Shown piece by piece: positions 22,162 to 33,189 of a stretch of DNA of 64,000 nt. The first letter of the stretch is position 1. Every line of letters starts with the position of its first letter. Origin of the DNA: Arthonia radiata (taxonomy: Eukaryota; Ascomycota; Arthoniomycetes; Arthoniales; Arthoniaceae); the NCBI GenBank assembly GCA_002989075.1, contig PSQN01000017.1, positions 4,595,453 to 4,659,452 of the forward strand. Direction: 5' to 3'. Made by a program: the position numbers and the translations under genes. The notes beneath the pieces are model-generated. The model saw only the letters and a list, made by a program, of their open reading frames with translations, was not told the origin of the DNA and made no database searches.

Positions 22162-22582
22162 CCCTTTCTTTTTCATCTTGGATACCCATCATCGTGCAAC
22201 AACAAAATCATGACGACATGAAGATACGAAAAAAACATCGAATCGAGCAGGGCGTCCGGAGCTCTGGGCTTGATGGTCAGTGGTTTCTGGCCGCTTGACG
22301 CATATTACATCGTTCTATTGTATAGAGTTCATAGCTAATAACGAAGCGTTGGAGCGTCGTTTCGTGAGCGCCGAGTGTTCAAACACAGCAATCGCTGGCT
22401 TGCTTTCAGCTCTTAGCTTGGTGCTACGCTTTATGAGCGACTCGCTTGTGGGTTGTGAAGAGCCCGGCCTCTTGATGCCCTTTGCAAGCGGCATTTCTCT
22501 GTCGCCGTTGCGGTCCCAGTAAGCAAGCTCCTTCGCTTCAGCTGTGAGGGCGAATACAAAAGGACGCTGGAGGGCCTTGTAT
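22162..22582. other. convergent intergenic region
   Basis: 421 bp shared by the 3' ends of the cyclin and LSM3 genes; nothing else seen. Confidence 0.4.
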
Positions 22583-22986
22583 TCATCCTTCCGCCTGTGG
22601 TGAGATCAGGACGACAGAGTCTCCTGTAACATGTCAGACCATATTTACACCCAGCACTCATATTGCCACACCGACCTCTCACGAACAACATGTCGAGCTT
22701 CTTTTGTGTCGTCTACCGACAAGTCAGCCTTTGCTCTCTACGGCATGCTGGAGTGCCTTAATTCAACCTTGACCTCCTCTGACTCATCCTCTTCATCTAT
22801 GTGATAGATCGTCTCCTGCACATCACCCAGCACGAGGTTGCAGTGCGAATCGTAGGCGTGCAATCGCCCTCTCAGTTCGCGATCTCCGCGCAATTTGACG
22901 AAGACGACCTCGTCTAGGAGCAGGCGCACGAGATCGAGGGGCTCGTTGACGGATGAGGGTGCGTCGGTATTGTCTTCATCGGCCAT
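22583..22986 (-). CDS. LSM3: U6 snRNA-associated Sm-like protein LSm3
   Basis: Subunit of the LSm2-8 ring on U6 snRNA and of the LSm1-7 mRNA decay ring. Three exons: 22986-22768, 22712-22676 (only 37 bp) and 22623-22583 (41 bp); introns of 55 and 52 bp; 98 aa, the usual length. The Sm1 motif is [32 protein letters not shown], here given by its span at about residues 26-58, and Sm2 is the [14 protein letters not shown] block assembled across exons 2 and 3. The join EVK-TTQKKLD and the split Gly codon (AGA G / GA GAC) both fit the family exactly. The 5' donor of intron 1 is a weak GTTGAA. Very sure. Confidence 0.96.
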
Positions 22987-24356
22987 TGCGAGGCCTGGGT
23001 GGTTTGTAGGTGAGCGTAAGGTGCGGAAGATGTTGGTGCGAGAGTGAAAGAGATGCGCCGGTAGAACTTCGGAAGTGGGCGGACCACTGCGACGTTCCCC
23101 TCTCATTTAAACACTCTTCATCTACACAGCAATGTCTCGTTTGAAGTTCGTGCCACCACGATCTGTCATCACGATGGCGCATAGCCCACTTTCTCTGATA
23201 TTCCACATTCTAACCATTCTCAGCAATTCTCTGAGCGCACATGATGACCGGGTTGCCGAATACCGCCAGTCTGTCAGGAATAACCTCATTCCATAGTCCT
23301 ACTAAGGCCACACTCATTGGCAACGGGCAGTCAACGAAGCATTATTAGGGCAATATACCTGCAGATGGGGCGATCGTGCGGACTATGCCGTCCCCAATCA
23401 TAAGCCTGGACACACGTATTCGAACGATTCTTCCAAGCTGGACGAAATTGTGGCCGCAATAGCGAGAAAATGGGAGAGGCCGGCGCATGAAAAAGCATCG
23501 TTGCGGACAGCTGCGTCTATCGGACTACAGTCGCGGGAGCACCACATTAGAAGCGAACATGTAGCTGCTCAAGCAGGCAATATTGCCCATCGCTGAGTCT
23601 GCAACAAGCTTAAGAGGTGAATATCGCACAGTGCTACAGTTGACTGTACTCTTGCGAGGCTTCGATGTATGTGCCTTTGGCTTCGAGCGCTGAGACCCTA
23701 ATTTGGCCTACCTGAAAGACAGACGCACATAATAAACCTCCGGCAGTGCAACTTTTTCAATGATATCCGATGACCAACCATACATTTTGCTGTGCAAGCG
23801 TCGCTGTACGCACACCATTACTACCGACGTATCCACCTCGATCACTGCCTAGGTTTTGACATGATAGTCATAGAAACTACTGGATCCTACGAGGACCCTG
23901 AATCCGAAAAACACAAGACGGCCCTTGCGAGTCACCACTCACTATTGCTCGAACGCACGTGCCATTAGCAGAGGCGGCGGGCAGCCCATCAACCCTGCAG
24001 CTCCTTGTCATGCCAAGCCACCAGACGTGCGACCTTCAAGGGCTTTTATTTTCCCACTGTCATGTCTCGGAAGGAGTCCTAAAAAGCACAAGTTTGCGAT
24101 CCGAAAGCTCCGGGAGTGGGGTCTGCTTCAATAATGGCGTCGATCTTGGAGTTCAAAGGAAACTAAAGCCAATAATGGATGCTGGTCCCAACATCATATC
24201 CCAGGAAAGCATGACAATCCTGCGTAGATGTGAGATGCTGCACGTGCAGATGTAGGGACTACAAGAAGAGCAGTATGGCCGTTGATTTCCACGTAGATCT
24301 TGATGTTGTGCACGCTTGCCTGTTTCCCTACCCTCTCCTCGGACTTCTTTGCAATT
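22987..24356. other. intergenic region between divergent LSM3 and small secreted-protein genes
   Basis: 1.4 kb with both promoters. No recognisable gene on either strand. Confidence 0.4.
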
Positions 24357-24917
24357 ATGGTTAGCAAGTCAATTCTCGCCGCAACCCTCGCCTGCTTTGC
24401 TGCAGGTGTGGAATCGGTACCAACACAGACGTGCCCTCCACTCGACCCTAATGTTCCAGAAGACGCTCTAGCTGCGTGGGTGTGCGAGGGCATTTTTAGT
24501 GTGTACTATCTACAAGTTCCATGCCTCGGGTTGTCACAGCTAACGAGCTTCTCAGAATTCGCACCCTGGGTCCCTGGCTGGCAAGACGCCTTCCCCGTCT
24601 ACTTCAACCAAGACCTGCGCGCCAGCTTCAACACGACTCAGTACGACTACGACGGGCTCTTTGCGTTCTTCACCGCCGCACAGCAGGGCGGCGCCGACAC
24701 GTACACCGACTTCGGCACGAACCTGACGAGCATAGTAGCCTCGACGAACAAGGCGAACCCGAAGGAAGGCGTCGTTGACCTGCAAGGCGTGGAGGGCGGA
24801 TACTTCAAGGCGACGGGCGAATACAAGGTTTACCCGAACGCGGTGTACGCGGTTGTGAACGTCGTCGATGGGGCGCAGAAAATTGTGGAGTGGCGGGAGT
24901 TGAACAATGTTCCTTGA
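24357..24917 (+). CDS. small secreted protein, NTF2/SnoaL-like
   Basis: Single-exon gene for 186 aa. The first 21 residues form a signal peptide (MVSKSILAATLACFAAGVESVP). The mature part has four Cys, two N-glycosylation sites, and a C-terminal half (YFKATGEYKVYPNAVYAVV... KIVEWREL) that reads like the end of an NTF2/SnoaL-like alpha-beta barrel. I do not recognise a characterised relative. The gene stands alone, with 1.4 kb and 2.0 kb of gene-free DNA on its sides. Its third-position GC is high like that of its neighbours, which favours a real gene. It could be an effector-like secreted protein, but that is only inference from size and secretion. Confidence 0.78.
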   Translation: MVSKSILAATLACFAAGVESVPTQTCPPLDPNVPEDALAAWVCEGIFSVYYLQVPCLGLSQLTSFSEFAPWVPGWQDAFPVYFNQDLRASFNTTQYDYDGLFAFFTAAQQGGADTYTDFGTNLTSIVASTNKANPKEGVVDLQGVEGGYFKATGEYKVYPNAVYAVVNVVDGAQKIVEWRELNNVP

Positions 24918-26883
24918 ATACGCTTTGGCATGGGTTTCCGTGGTGTTGAAAGACTTTCAAGATTTGACGGTTACCAAGGTCGACCTTCGAAAGAGAGTGA
25001 CGGCATCTCAGACCCGGGCACATGACTACTCGAAAGTCCTGGGCGCGGTACGGAATGCTCGCCTCTCGGCAGTGAACTGTGAGACTCGTGCCGCTGATGC
25101 TCAGCTCGTTTGAGGTTCTATACGAAAGACCCCGCAGGTTGTGGCACCATTATCGGTGATAATAATAGCCATCAGCATTCCTTCTATTTGTTGCTTGTTA
25201 GGAACAAAGGGACACATAGTCACCAGCACACTGCATGTCTTATCGCAAGTCTTCTGTCCCCTACACGAGATCAGACGTGCGGAAGCAAGAAGCTGATCTT
25301 GATATTGTGCACCTTAATGCACACTCAACGCACGCGCCTCATGTTGAGGATGGGGTAGGCTTCGCTAGTATGTTGGGACATAGCAGTGGCAAGCATGGCG
25401 GACCCCAAACCCGTAGGAAAGAGAGGCGGCCTCGAGAAGTCTTCGAGCAGCATTTCGATGACTCCGCAATGCTACCGAGCTCGCTCGCAAGGTCTAAGGG
25501 ATGTTGATGATGCTAACAAGTCGTATCCTTACCGCGAGATTTGCGTGTGTAGTCAGACGGTTGCTCAACACGTCTCAGCAACAGGGGCGCAAATACAGGA
25601 GGGACAACGACTTGCTTGATTGCCTCTGCATGGGAAGACGTTGATAAGGCTTCACCGCATGGCGTCGACCGTATTCATGAATCGAATAAGCATGCAACAA
25701 ATACCGGATGATGCGAAACAAGAACATTTAAGGCAACAACAAGTATCTCTCGTGAAGCCCGTGCATACGCCTGAATGATAGCCTTTTCCGAAGCGTTGTT
25801 TCTGAGGAAATATCGCTAGTTACTACCGAGGCCTTGTGTACGTTGAAGCAGTGCGTTAAACGTACGTGTGGATTATCTCATGCCACACTATGCTGTGCAG
25901 ATGTTAGAACAAGGTATGACACGGCGAGGAAATTAAAGGCTGAGAGGGGCCTCTATGCAAGTTGATCGGCATGGCCCGTTTTACTCATCCAGTCCACTTT
26001 GAGCAGCAATACCTACAGTATCGAGAGGTCATAAAAGTAATGGTTAGCACCGTGAAAAGGCAACGCCGTCATATTTGCTTAAGCATCACGCCGTGTCGTC
26101 ACAGCGTGCATGCTCGCTAGAGCCCAGAAACGTCTTATCCGTGGGCAGCTGTGTCGCGGTCTGCTTTGTGGCGGTCGAGACATGGCTTGAGTATTGACCG
26201 CAGAACTAGCTAAACTTCCTGACGTCGCTGCCGAGGACTGAGATTCCGCAGAATATGTGACTCCGTGGCATGAAACACTCTGACTAGTCTTGACCGCAGG
26301 CAGCGTTAATCCATCATGTTTCGGTGCAGGGCGTCATCACCAGGGACGCACCGAAAAAGTGTTTGAAAGTATGGGACATATAGAATAAGATGACATCAGC
26401 CAGCATGCAAGCACTTCATCCTCTGCTTGGGGCACTTCGAAAACTACCTTGGAACTACCGAGATGTCTGCGAAGAGAGGCGTCCGAAGCGCGCCGAAATA
26501 TCATAGAAGTGTAAGTCTGATGGTGACCTTCAAGATGCGTCACCTTCGCACTTGCAGCTTTTAAGAAACGACTTAGGGGCTTGTAATACCAGCGATGAGC
26601 TCAGCCAAATCTCTGACCTTACATTATGTATCACACGACTGATGGGCAAGCTTGAGGTGCTGGCTGATGTTGTCGTTCATCACCAGACCTGGCAGCATCG
26701 ATCGTGCTCGTTCATCATGCACCTTTTGCTATTGAGGAGTTTGGACTGACAACAATGAAATTGATGAATGCCAGTCCCTGATGAGTTACAGAGCGACATA
26801 GCACGGCAGTTTGTTGACGACGAGTGTCGATGATTGAGAATGCTTTGTATTCTATATTGTCGAGCCACCAGCGCCGGAACAAT
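24918..26883. other. 2.0 kb gene-poor region
   Basis: Between two convergent genes. Frames are short and broken on both strands, and the DNA is somewhat AT-richer than the genes around it. I see no transposon ends, long repeats or known RNA. Confidence 0.4.
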
Positions 26884-28275
26884 TTAGGTATGCCCGTTCG
26901 CGAGTCCATTCGTCGCTCCATTTGCCGTCGTCGCTAAACGCTGCTTCATATCCTCATTAGCGTTCTTGATCATCGCATCAGTATCAAAGTGCCAGGCTCC
27001 GTAATAGCGCGGCTTCAGCTGGGCTTCGCACTTCTTCGGGTCGTCTCCACTCTCTGGGAACATGTAGTCACAGATGTCGCCTGAGTTCCGGCTGTTCGCT
27101 ACCAGCCATTGCGTCCGCTCGCGTCTCTGCGCATCGTAGCACGCAAAGGCTGTGGCGTAGTCCTCCTTGGTCTTGGCCTGCGTCAGGATATTCGACAAGA
27201 CCGCGGCGTCCTCAACGCAAAAGCCTGCACCGGCACCCAAATGCGGCGCGCTGGCGTGTGCGGCATCGCCAACGAGGCAAATGCGACCCTTGTTGTAGTA
27301 GGGGAGTGGGTGATCGCCTGTGTCGAAGATGCCCCAGCAGTCAAGACTGGGCTCCAACATGTCCATGATGCTGCGAGACGTCTCGTTGAAGTCTTTGAAG
27401 TCCTCAATCGCTTCCTCCTTCGTCGAGGGCAGAGTAAGCTTCGTTGCGGAAGGCCAGGGGCGATCGTCGTGCTTGAAAGCTGCCACGTTCATGATCTTGC
27501 CTCGTGCAACTGGGAAGGTCAGGATGTGTCCACGTTTGCCGAAGCAAATGTGGCTGTTCGAGGCACGCTCTTCGCCTAATACGCTGGCGGCGCGATCCAT
27601 GGGAATGAGGCCTCGATAGACCTTCTTGTGGGTGTAGACTGGGTGTGAGCATGGATTGTCTGCGCCAAAGATGACCTGCCGCACGCGTGACTTAATGCCG
27701 TCGGTGCCAATCACTAATAAGGGCTTGGTAAGCTCTCGTTCTCATCGCATCCGGTTCGCATTTGCCTGCCACGGTTACTCACCAACATCAGCATCAGCGG
27801 TACTGTCGTCGAAGAATTTCATCCTCAGCGTTCCATCTGCCTCCTCATTGATTGTGTTGAGCCGTTTGCCAAAGTGAGCGATGTCCTCTGGTGCATGCTT
27901 GACCAGCTCATCGAGAAAATGCGCTCTATGGACGCTTCCAGTATCCTCAGTCGTGAGATGGAAATAGTGAGGCTCATCCTGCGGCGTGGATCCTTCTTTG
28001 TACGCATCGGCAAAGTCAAACCATCTGAGTTGGCCGTTCTCGTCACGCTCGTTTGCGTTACCCGTGCTTACAGCGCGGAAGGCTTCCTCCACCTTGGGCG
28101 AGCAGTATCTCATGGCCCGGATGGCATTCTCGCCAAAAGCAACGCCCGCACCTATCTCGCGGAAGTTGGCTGACTGCTCGTAGATCTGGGAGCGTATGCC
28201 CTTCTCGTCAAGAGCCATGGCAAAAATGAGGCCGCTGATCCCACCGCCTACTATTGCCACCCTTGGTTGAGCCAT
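26884..28275 (-). CDS. FAD-dependent monooxygenase, salicylate-hydroxylase-like
   Basis: Group A flavoprotein monooxygenase, which would hydroxylate an aromatic compound with NAD(P)H and O2. Exons 28275-27783 and 27734-26884, with a 48 bp intron; the phase requires the acceptor at ACGAG (joined codon GAG), not the AG two bases later; 447 aa. The FAD-binding GGGISG is at residues 10-15, the DG motif (IGTDGIKSRVR) near 176 and the GD motif (CLVGDAAHASAPHLGAGAG) near 320. These three fingerprints define the family. No signal peptide, so cytosolic. Catabolic or biosynthetic use is open: no pathway gene lies next to it. Confidence 0.92.
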
Positions 28276-29205
28276 GATCCGTAAAAATACACTGGCGAGT
28301 GCTTTGAGGAGCGTCAGGGAACAGTGTTACAAAATCGCTCGTAACTTGGACGAATGGCAGCTGCTCGAGAAAACCGATTTGAATCTTGTTCTTCTGCAGT
28401 GCTGCCAGACCTGGCTCCTATCTGCCTTTCAACGTTTATCCGAGGTTGTACCTAAGGCCAATCGAGTTCTTCTTAGACACTACTTGCAGGCTCGGCGATC
28501 GCAAGAGAGACCAAGGAGCTCGGTAGCGGCCAACTGAGAAATGTGCTCGCACTAAGATCCACACAAGGCTTGGATGTACATGTGCTAGCTTTGTTGAGCT
28601 TGATGTTTGTTGGATGCCGTTGGATGCCGCTCCTCCCCGGGAGACTTTGTCACTGACTTGCTTTGAGTACAAGTAGTGTGTTGGCGCGCTCGACAGATGT
28701 GCCGAAGGCCGACGACCCCAAGGTTTCTTTGCATGCGCGACATGTTCTTGGCCCTGAACGTCGCATGAAAAGAAGAGTACGCTGAGTGAATCTACTTCAC
28801 TGCCGGGCATCTTGGTCTGCCATTGCGCGAGCCTCCTATAAGCGGCATATGGATCTGACGAGTCCCTTTCCTCACCTTCGTCTTGCTTCTTATATATCTC
28901 TAAGTGGCCCGCCCATTACCATCAGGTTCCTCAAAAAGTTTGAGAGGTGTTTTAATGCGGCAGAAGCGAAATTTCGACGTGATTCAACCCAGCTGTTTTG
29001 AGACCATGGCGTCGCGCTTCCCTAGCCACTCTTCTTCAGTTGGAGCATGGTCGGCGCATGTTTGATTGCGCCAGCTATTCGACGCGACATCTGGTGTCGG
29101 AGGCGAATCTGAAGATGCGGCTGCTGGCCACGAATCAAGTCTCGATGTGGTCCTTGGATGCAACGAAGCATCCTTCATATCTGAAATGTGACCCAGCGTG
29201 CTGCA
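28276..29205. other. intergenic, promoter of the FAD monooxygenase
   Basis: 930 bp between two minus-strand genes. Nothing else recognised. Confidence 0.4.
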
Positions 29206-30471
29206 TTAGGCTCCACCTTGGTCTTCGATGATGGCCCTGTTCAGATTGATGTTCCCCAGGATTTTGTCAGCACCCTTGGACTTCAGCTCTCCCGCCACAT
29301 CCCAGCCCATCTGATCGGCGTCTTCCGTGGTCTGAATTCTTCGCTCCCCTGCAGCATTGACGTGCTCTGTGCCGTCAAGAGATACCACGATCGCTCTCAT
29401 AATCAGTCGTGCTTGCTCGGAAGAGCTCGGTGTGGCTCCCTCGAGCCCGGCAGAGGCGACAGCGCTTGCTACTGCGCTTAGTTCTGTTGCGTTGCTGCCG
29501 CCGACCCATTCAGTCTCAACCCCAATCGGGACACTGCAGCCACCTTCAAGCGTTCGCAGAAGACTGCGCTCGGCCATACACGCCAACCATGTCCGCTTGT
29601 CGTTAGTCCGCTGCAGCATCCTCTTTATCCTCTCGTCGCCCTCGCGCATCTCAATGCCTAGCGCGCCCTGACCCACGGCATGCAGTATGCCTTTTCGCTG
29701 CGTCGCGACGCCGTCTGGACCGGTCACGTCTTCCATGTTCTTGCTCGACAGGTACCTGGTTATTCGATGTCCTTCTTCGACCCTCAGTAACCCAGCCGCC
29801 GCCAGGACTATACCACTGTACTGCGGCGTGCCCTGATCATCTTCTTCAACCGTATGCGAGTCACCTTTCTTGGTTCCGTGGCCTTTGGTGCCGCTCAGTC
29901 GGCTCTCGTCCAGCTTCCGCAATCGGGTCCCAATGTTGCCTCGCACACTCTGAAATTTTAGATGGGGGTACAGCCTCTTCAGCTGCGCGCTGCGTCTCAC
30001 GCTGCTTGTACCAATCGTGCTCTCAGCCGGTAGGCTGCTCAGCGTTGTGCCCGCTGGTAAGCTGGGGTGCAGAACCAGGGCGTCCCGAGGGTCATGTCGT
30101 TGGGTGATGGCGCCAATTGTGCAGCCCTTTGGTAATTGCGTGGGCATATCTTTTAGACTGTGCACGATTATATCGACTTCTTTCTCCAGCAGCAACTTCT
30201 CGAGCTCCGCGGTCCAAAGCGACTTGGCGCCTATCTCGTGCAGGGCGGTGACTTGATTCTTGTCGCCTGTGGTGGAGTGCGCGTGAACCTGATACGTATA
30301 CTCGGGCCATGCGGACTTCAGAAGGTCGATGATGATTTCGGTCTGCTTGAGAGCAAGGAGGGACTTGCGCGTGCCGACGTTGATCACCGATGGGTTTGTG
30401 GTCATGTCGGATTGGAGAGCAGCGGTGGATGTGGGAAGGGAGGTTGAGGCATCTGGATCGAGGGAAGCCAT
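29206..30471 (-). CDS. HEM3: porphobilinogen deaminase (hydroxymethylbilane synthase)
   Basis: Third enzyme of haem synthesis: polymerises four porphobilinogen molecules to hydroxymethylbilane in the cytosol. Single exon, 421 aa. Recognised by GTRKSLLALKQT near the N-terminus, HSLKDMP, the substrate-binding RGNIGTRLRKLDE, and the dipyrromethane cofactor site EGGCSVPIG. It is longer than the usual 340-360 aa because of an N-terminal extension and a hydrophilic insert (about 25 residues, SRLSGTKGHGTKKGDSHTVE region) right after the RLRKLDE motif. It is divergent from CAF16 across 292 bp. An alternative start at the Met in DMTTNPS would remove 22 residues. Identity is very sure. Confidence 0.97.
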   Translation of the reverse strand: MASLDPDASTSLPTSTAALQSDMTTNPSVINVGTRKSLLALKQTEIIIDLLKSAWPEYTYQVHAHSTTGDKNQVTALHEIGAKSLWTAELEKLLLEKEVDIIVHSLKDMPTQLPKGCTIGAITQRHDPRDALVLHPSLPAGTTLSSLPAESTIGTSSVRRSAQLKRLYPHLKFQSVRGNIGTRLRKLDESRLSGTKGHGTKKGDSHTVEEDDQGTPQYSGIVLAAAGLLRVEEGHRITRYLSSKNMEDVTGPDGVATQRKGILHAVGQGALGIEMREGDERIKRMLQRTNDKRTWLACMAERSLLRTLEGGCSVPIGVETEWVGGSNATELSAVASAVASAGLEGATPSSSEQARLIMRAIVVSLDGTEHVNAAGERRIQTTEDADQMGWDVAGELKSKGADKILGNINLNRAIIEDQGGA

Positions 30472-30763
30472 AGTGAACGGATGGGGCGACTGTAGATATG
30501 ACTACAATCTGAATGTGCTGTCTTCTGCACTTGGTCAAAATTGTGTGAGCACACAGGATGAGGCTCTGCGAACATTGTTTCGGCAGTCGGAGTTGTCACC
30601 GGCGAGATCCGATCTGCATGCATCCCATCGTCAATGACAGGACGAAAGCCTCTTCTTCTGCTTTTCTCTGCTTCATCCCAACATGCGATGGTCTCATACC
30701 CTCCAAACTCATCCGTGATCTCGACTTCGCTCCGACACTGCGCCGCTTCACGTGCACTGCACC
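30472..30763. promoter_or_regulatory. shared HEM3-CAF16 divergent promoter
   Basis: The two start codons are 292 bp apart on opposite strands, so this segment must serve both genes. I see no clear TATA box, as expected for housekeeping genes. Confidence 0.6.
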
Positions 30764-31693
30764 ATGTCCTCCCTGCCCGCCCCCACCCCACCAGCCATCG
30801 AAGCCCAAAACCTCTCCTACACCTTCCCGCCCTCCTCGGCGTCCTATGACATCAACCCAGGCCTCGTCAACATCAGCCTCACTCTTCCACCTGGCTCCCG
30901 TACTTTACTCATCGGCGCCAATGGCGCCGGCAAGACCACCCTCCTCCGTCTCCTCTCTGGCAAGCGCATGCCGCCCTCTGACTCCACCCTCAAGATCCTA
31001 GGCTACAACCCCTTTTCGAGCGCATTGCCAAGTAATATTGCATATCTAGGCAGCGAATGGGTGCTCAACCCTGTCGTAAGAAGCGATATCGGTGTGCCCG
31101 AGCTGCTGGACAGCGTAGGCGGGATCGCCTACCCAGATCGCAGAGATGCGCTCGTGCAGATTCTAGACATCGACATGCGCTGGCGCATGCACGCGGTCAG
31201 CGATGGTGAGAGACGGCGTGTGCAGCTCGCGATGGGGTTGCTGAGGCCGTGGGATGTGCTGCTGCTAGATGAGGTGACGGTCGACCTTGATCTGCTGGCA
31301 CGGACACGGTTCCTAGATTGGCTGAAAAGAGAGACGGAGGAGCGGCAGGCGACTGTCGTGTATGCTACACACATATTTGATGGGGTGGGCGGTTGGCCGA
31401 GCCATCTTGTGCATATGACTCTGGGGAGGGTCAAGGAATGGGGTAAGCTGGACGAGTTCGCGGATCATGAATGGAAGGCTGGCCACGGGCATAGTCCGCT
31501 TGGACGCGTGGTCTTGAAGTGGTTGGAGGAAGACTTGAAGGAGAGAGGCCCAAGGAAGAAAATGGATATGGACGGTGTAAGTTCGCAGGCGAAGAGTGAT
31601 GGGTCGGTGAATGGGATAGGCGGGTATGGGATAGGCGGGTATGGGATAGGCGGGTACGGGATGGAGAAGAGGACAACGGCCAGAGGAGCATAA
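30764..31693 (+). CDS. CAF16: soluble ABC ATPase CAF16 (CCR4-NOT associated)
   Basis: Non-membrane ABC protein; the yeast homologue Caf16 associates with the CCR4-NOT complex and Mediator components. Start chosen at ATG 30764 (MSSLPAPTPP); 309 aa, one exon. One nucleotide-binding domain: Walker A GANGAGKTT, a signature in the form VSDGERRRVQLA in place of LSGGQ, Walker B DVLLLDEVTVDLD and the switch His in ATHIFDG. There are no membrane segments. The C-terminal tail after about residue 265 is variable and contains three perfect GIGGY units. Divergent from HEM3. The family assignment is sure. Confidence 0.94.
   Translation: MSSLPAPTPPAIEAQNLSYTFPPSSASYDINPGLVNISLTLPPGSRTLLIGANGAGKTTLLRLLSGKRMPPSDSTLKILGYNPFSSALPSNIAYLGSEWVLNPVVRSDIGVPELLDSVGGIAYPDRRDALVQILDIDMRWRMHAVSDGERRRVQLAMGLLRPWDVLLLDEVTVDLDLLARTRFLDWLKRETEERQATVVYATHIFDGVGGWPSHLVHMTLGRVKEWGKLDEFADHEWKAGHGHSPLGRVVLKWLEEDLKERGPRKKMDMDGVSSQAKSDGSVNGIGGYGIGGYGIGGYGMEKRTTARGA
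31613..31657 (+). repeat. 15-bp coding minisatellite (GIGGY x3) in CAF16
   Basis: Three tandem units of gggataggcgggtat (31613-31627, 31628-31642, 31643-31657), differing only in the last base of the third. In frame they encode Gly-Ile-Gly-Gly-Tyr three times near the C-terminus. Unit length is a multiple of three, so copy-number change would keep the frame. Confidence 0.95.
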
Positions 31694-32249
31694 TGACTGC
31701 GGGCAGTCGAATCGGAGATTCAACATAGTTCTACCGGGATTGTACTCACCGGAAACAGCCCTGAGGGTTTACGAAAAATTTGCTACGGTGGGTGCGACAG
31801 GCATAGGCGTGCGAAGGGCAGCTCGACATGGAAGCTCCGACGCAGGGACGAATGATGGGACAGGCTCAACGCCGTGCCAGAAGTAGTGATAACTAGGTCG
31901 TGACTGGAAAAAATTCCAGGGAGTAGCAGAGTTCTGGCTAAATGCCGTGATACATTTCCTGACGACTGAGAGACGAATTGGTCCGCGTACGTCTAGGATT
32001 ATATGCTAACACATCGCGTCGTCAACAGCATTGTCTGTGCAATTTCAGACGGTTGCGCAGCTCCGTTCAGCCAACGCCCGTTGCCACACTACTCACGCAG
32101 CTGCAAAGGGGCACTAATGCTGAAGCGTTAAGGCTGCGTACTGACCCAAACATGTAACAGAAGTGACTTCAAACCCCTACTTTCTAAAAGCAACGTGTTT
32201 CACGCCCATTTTACGCACGCAAGAGTCGTTCCACAAGGATTCAGACCTG
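31694..32249. other. convergent intergenic region
   Basis: 556 bp between CAF16 and the dehydrogenase gene; nothing recognised. Confidence 0.4.
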
Positions 32250-33189
32250 TCACTGGCTTGAACCACCAGAGATCGTGATGACCTGCCCATTGACCCACCC
32301 ACCGTCGTCCGAGCACAAGAAAGCCACCACTCTCGCGACATCATCCGGCTCTGCACACCTTCCCAGTGGACAGTGATCCGCCATCATCCCTTCAATCTTC
32401 TCCTTCGGCCAATCCGGACTCCCACCCGGAATGTAATGCCATGCATTCTGCGTAAACATATCACTCTTGATCCCGCCTGGCGCCACACCGTTCACTGTAA
32501 TGCCCTTGACCCCAAAGTCTGTTGCAAAGGCCTTCACCATCCCGATCACCGCCATCTTACTCGCGTTGTACAATGCATGGTTCTTCACGCCCATCAGCCC
32601 GGCCGCGATCGAGCTCATCAGCACGAGCCTCCCGCCTTGCTCACAGTACTTCAATGCCGCCTGCCCTACAAAAAATTGCGCCTTCGCATTGAGGTTGAAT
32701 ACGTGGTCGAACTTCTCCTCCGTGATTTCCTCCGTCTTGTCCCAGCTCTCGGTGCCGGAATTGCTCATCACTATGTCGATCTTGCCGAGGGCCTTTTTGC
32801 TCTCTTCGAACAGACGCGTGATCTCAGGAAGCTTCGAGACGTCCGCTTGGATCGCGACGGCGCGAGCGCCATTGTTGAAGCTGTGTATCTCATTGACGAC
32901 CTCGTCAGCAGAGGATTTGCTGGTTGCATAGTTGATTACGACGGAGGCGCCACGGCGGCCAAGCTCAATCGCGCAACCCCGTCCGATGCCGCGGCCTGCG
33001 CCAGTGATAAGGGCGACCTTGAATGACGATTAGTAGGAGTGGTATGCCGGCACACCGCTATCTCGATGGCTCACTCATGGGAGTCTTCTTGTGGGCAAAA
33101 GTGACGGAGAAAGGAGGTTTCAGGACAGGTGGGTATACCTTATCATGAAGGGAGGCTGTGGGTACTGTTACTACGGACTGTTTCGACAT
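32250..33189 (-). CDS. short-chain dehydrogenase, hydroxynaphthalene-reductase-like
   Basis: NADP-dependent SDR. Exon 1 is 33189-33139 (17 codons) and exon 2 is 33017-32250; the 121 bp intron (GTATAC/TTCAAG) joins LHDK to VALITGAGRGIGRG in phase; 272 aa, the normal size. The nucleotide-binding GAGRGIG is at 23-29, the catalytic Ser near 152, and Tyr167-x3-Lys171 in ALYNASK. The blocks SNSGTESW, FNLNAKAQFFV, SSIAAG, VAPGGIKSDMF and NAWHYIPGG are those of tri-/tetrahydroxynaphthalene reductases of DHN-melanin synthesis. No polyketide synthase or scytalone dehydratase is nearby, so it may be a stand-alone melanin gene or a paralogue with another substrate. Confidence 0.9.

Noticed and set aside
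24918-26883. Gene-poor stretch as a decayed transposon
   Set aside because: No terminal repeats, target duplications or transposase/reverse transcriptase remnants could be read in any frame.
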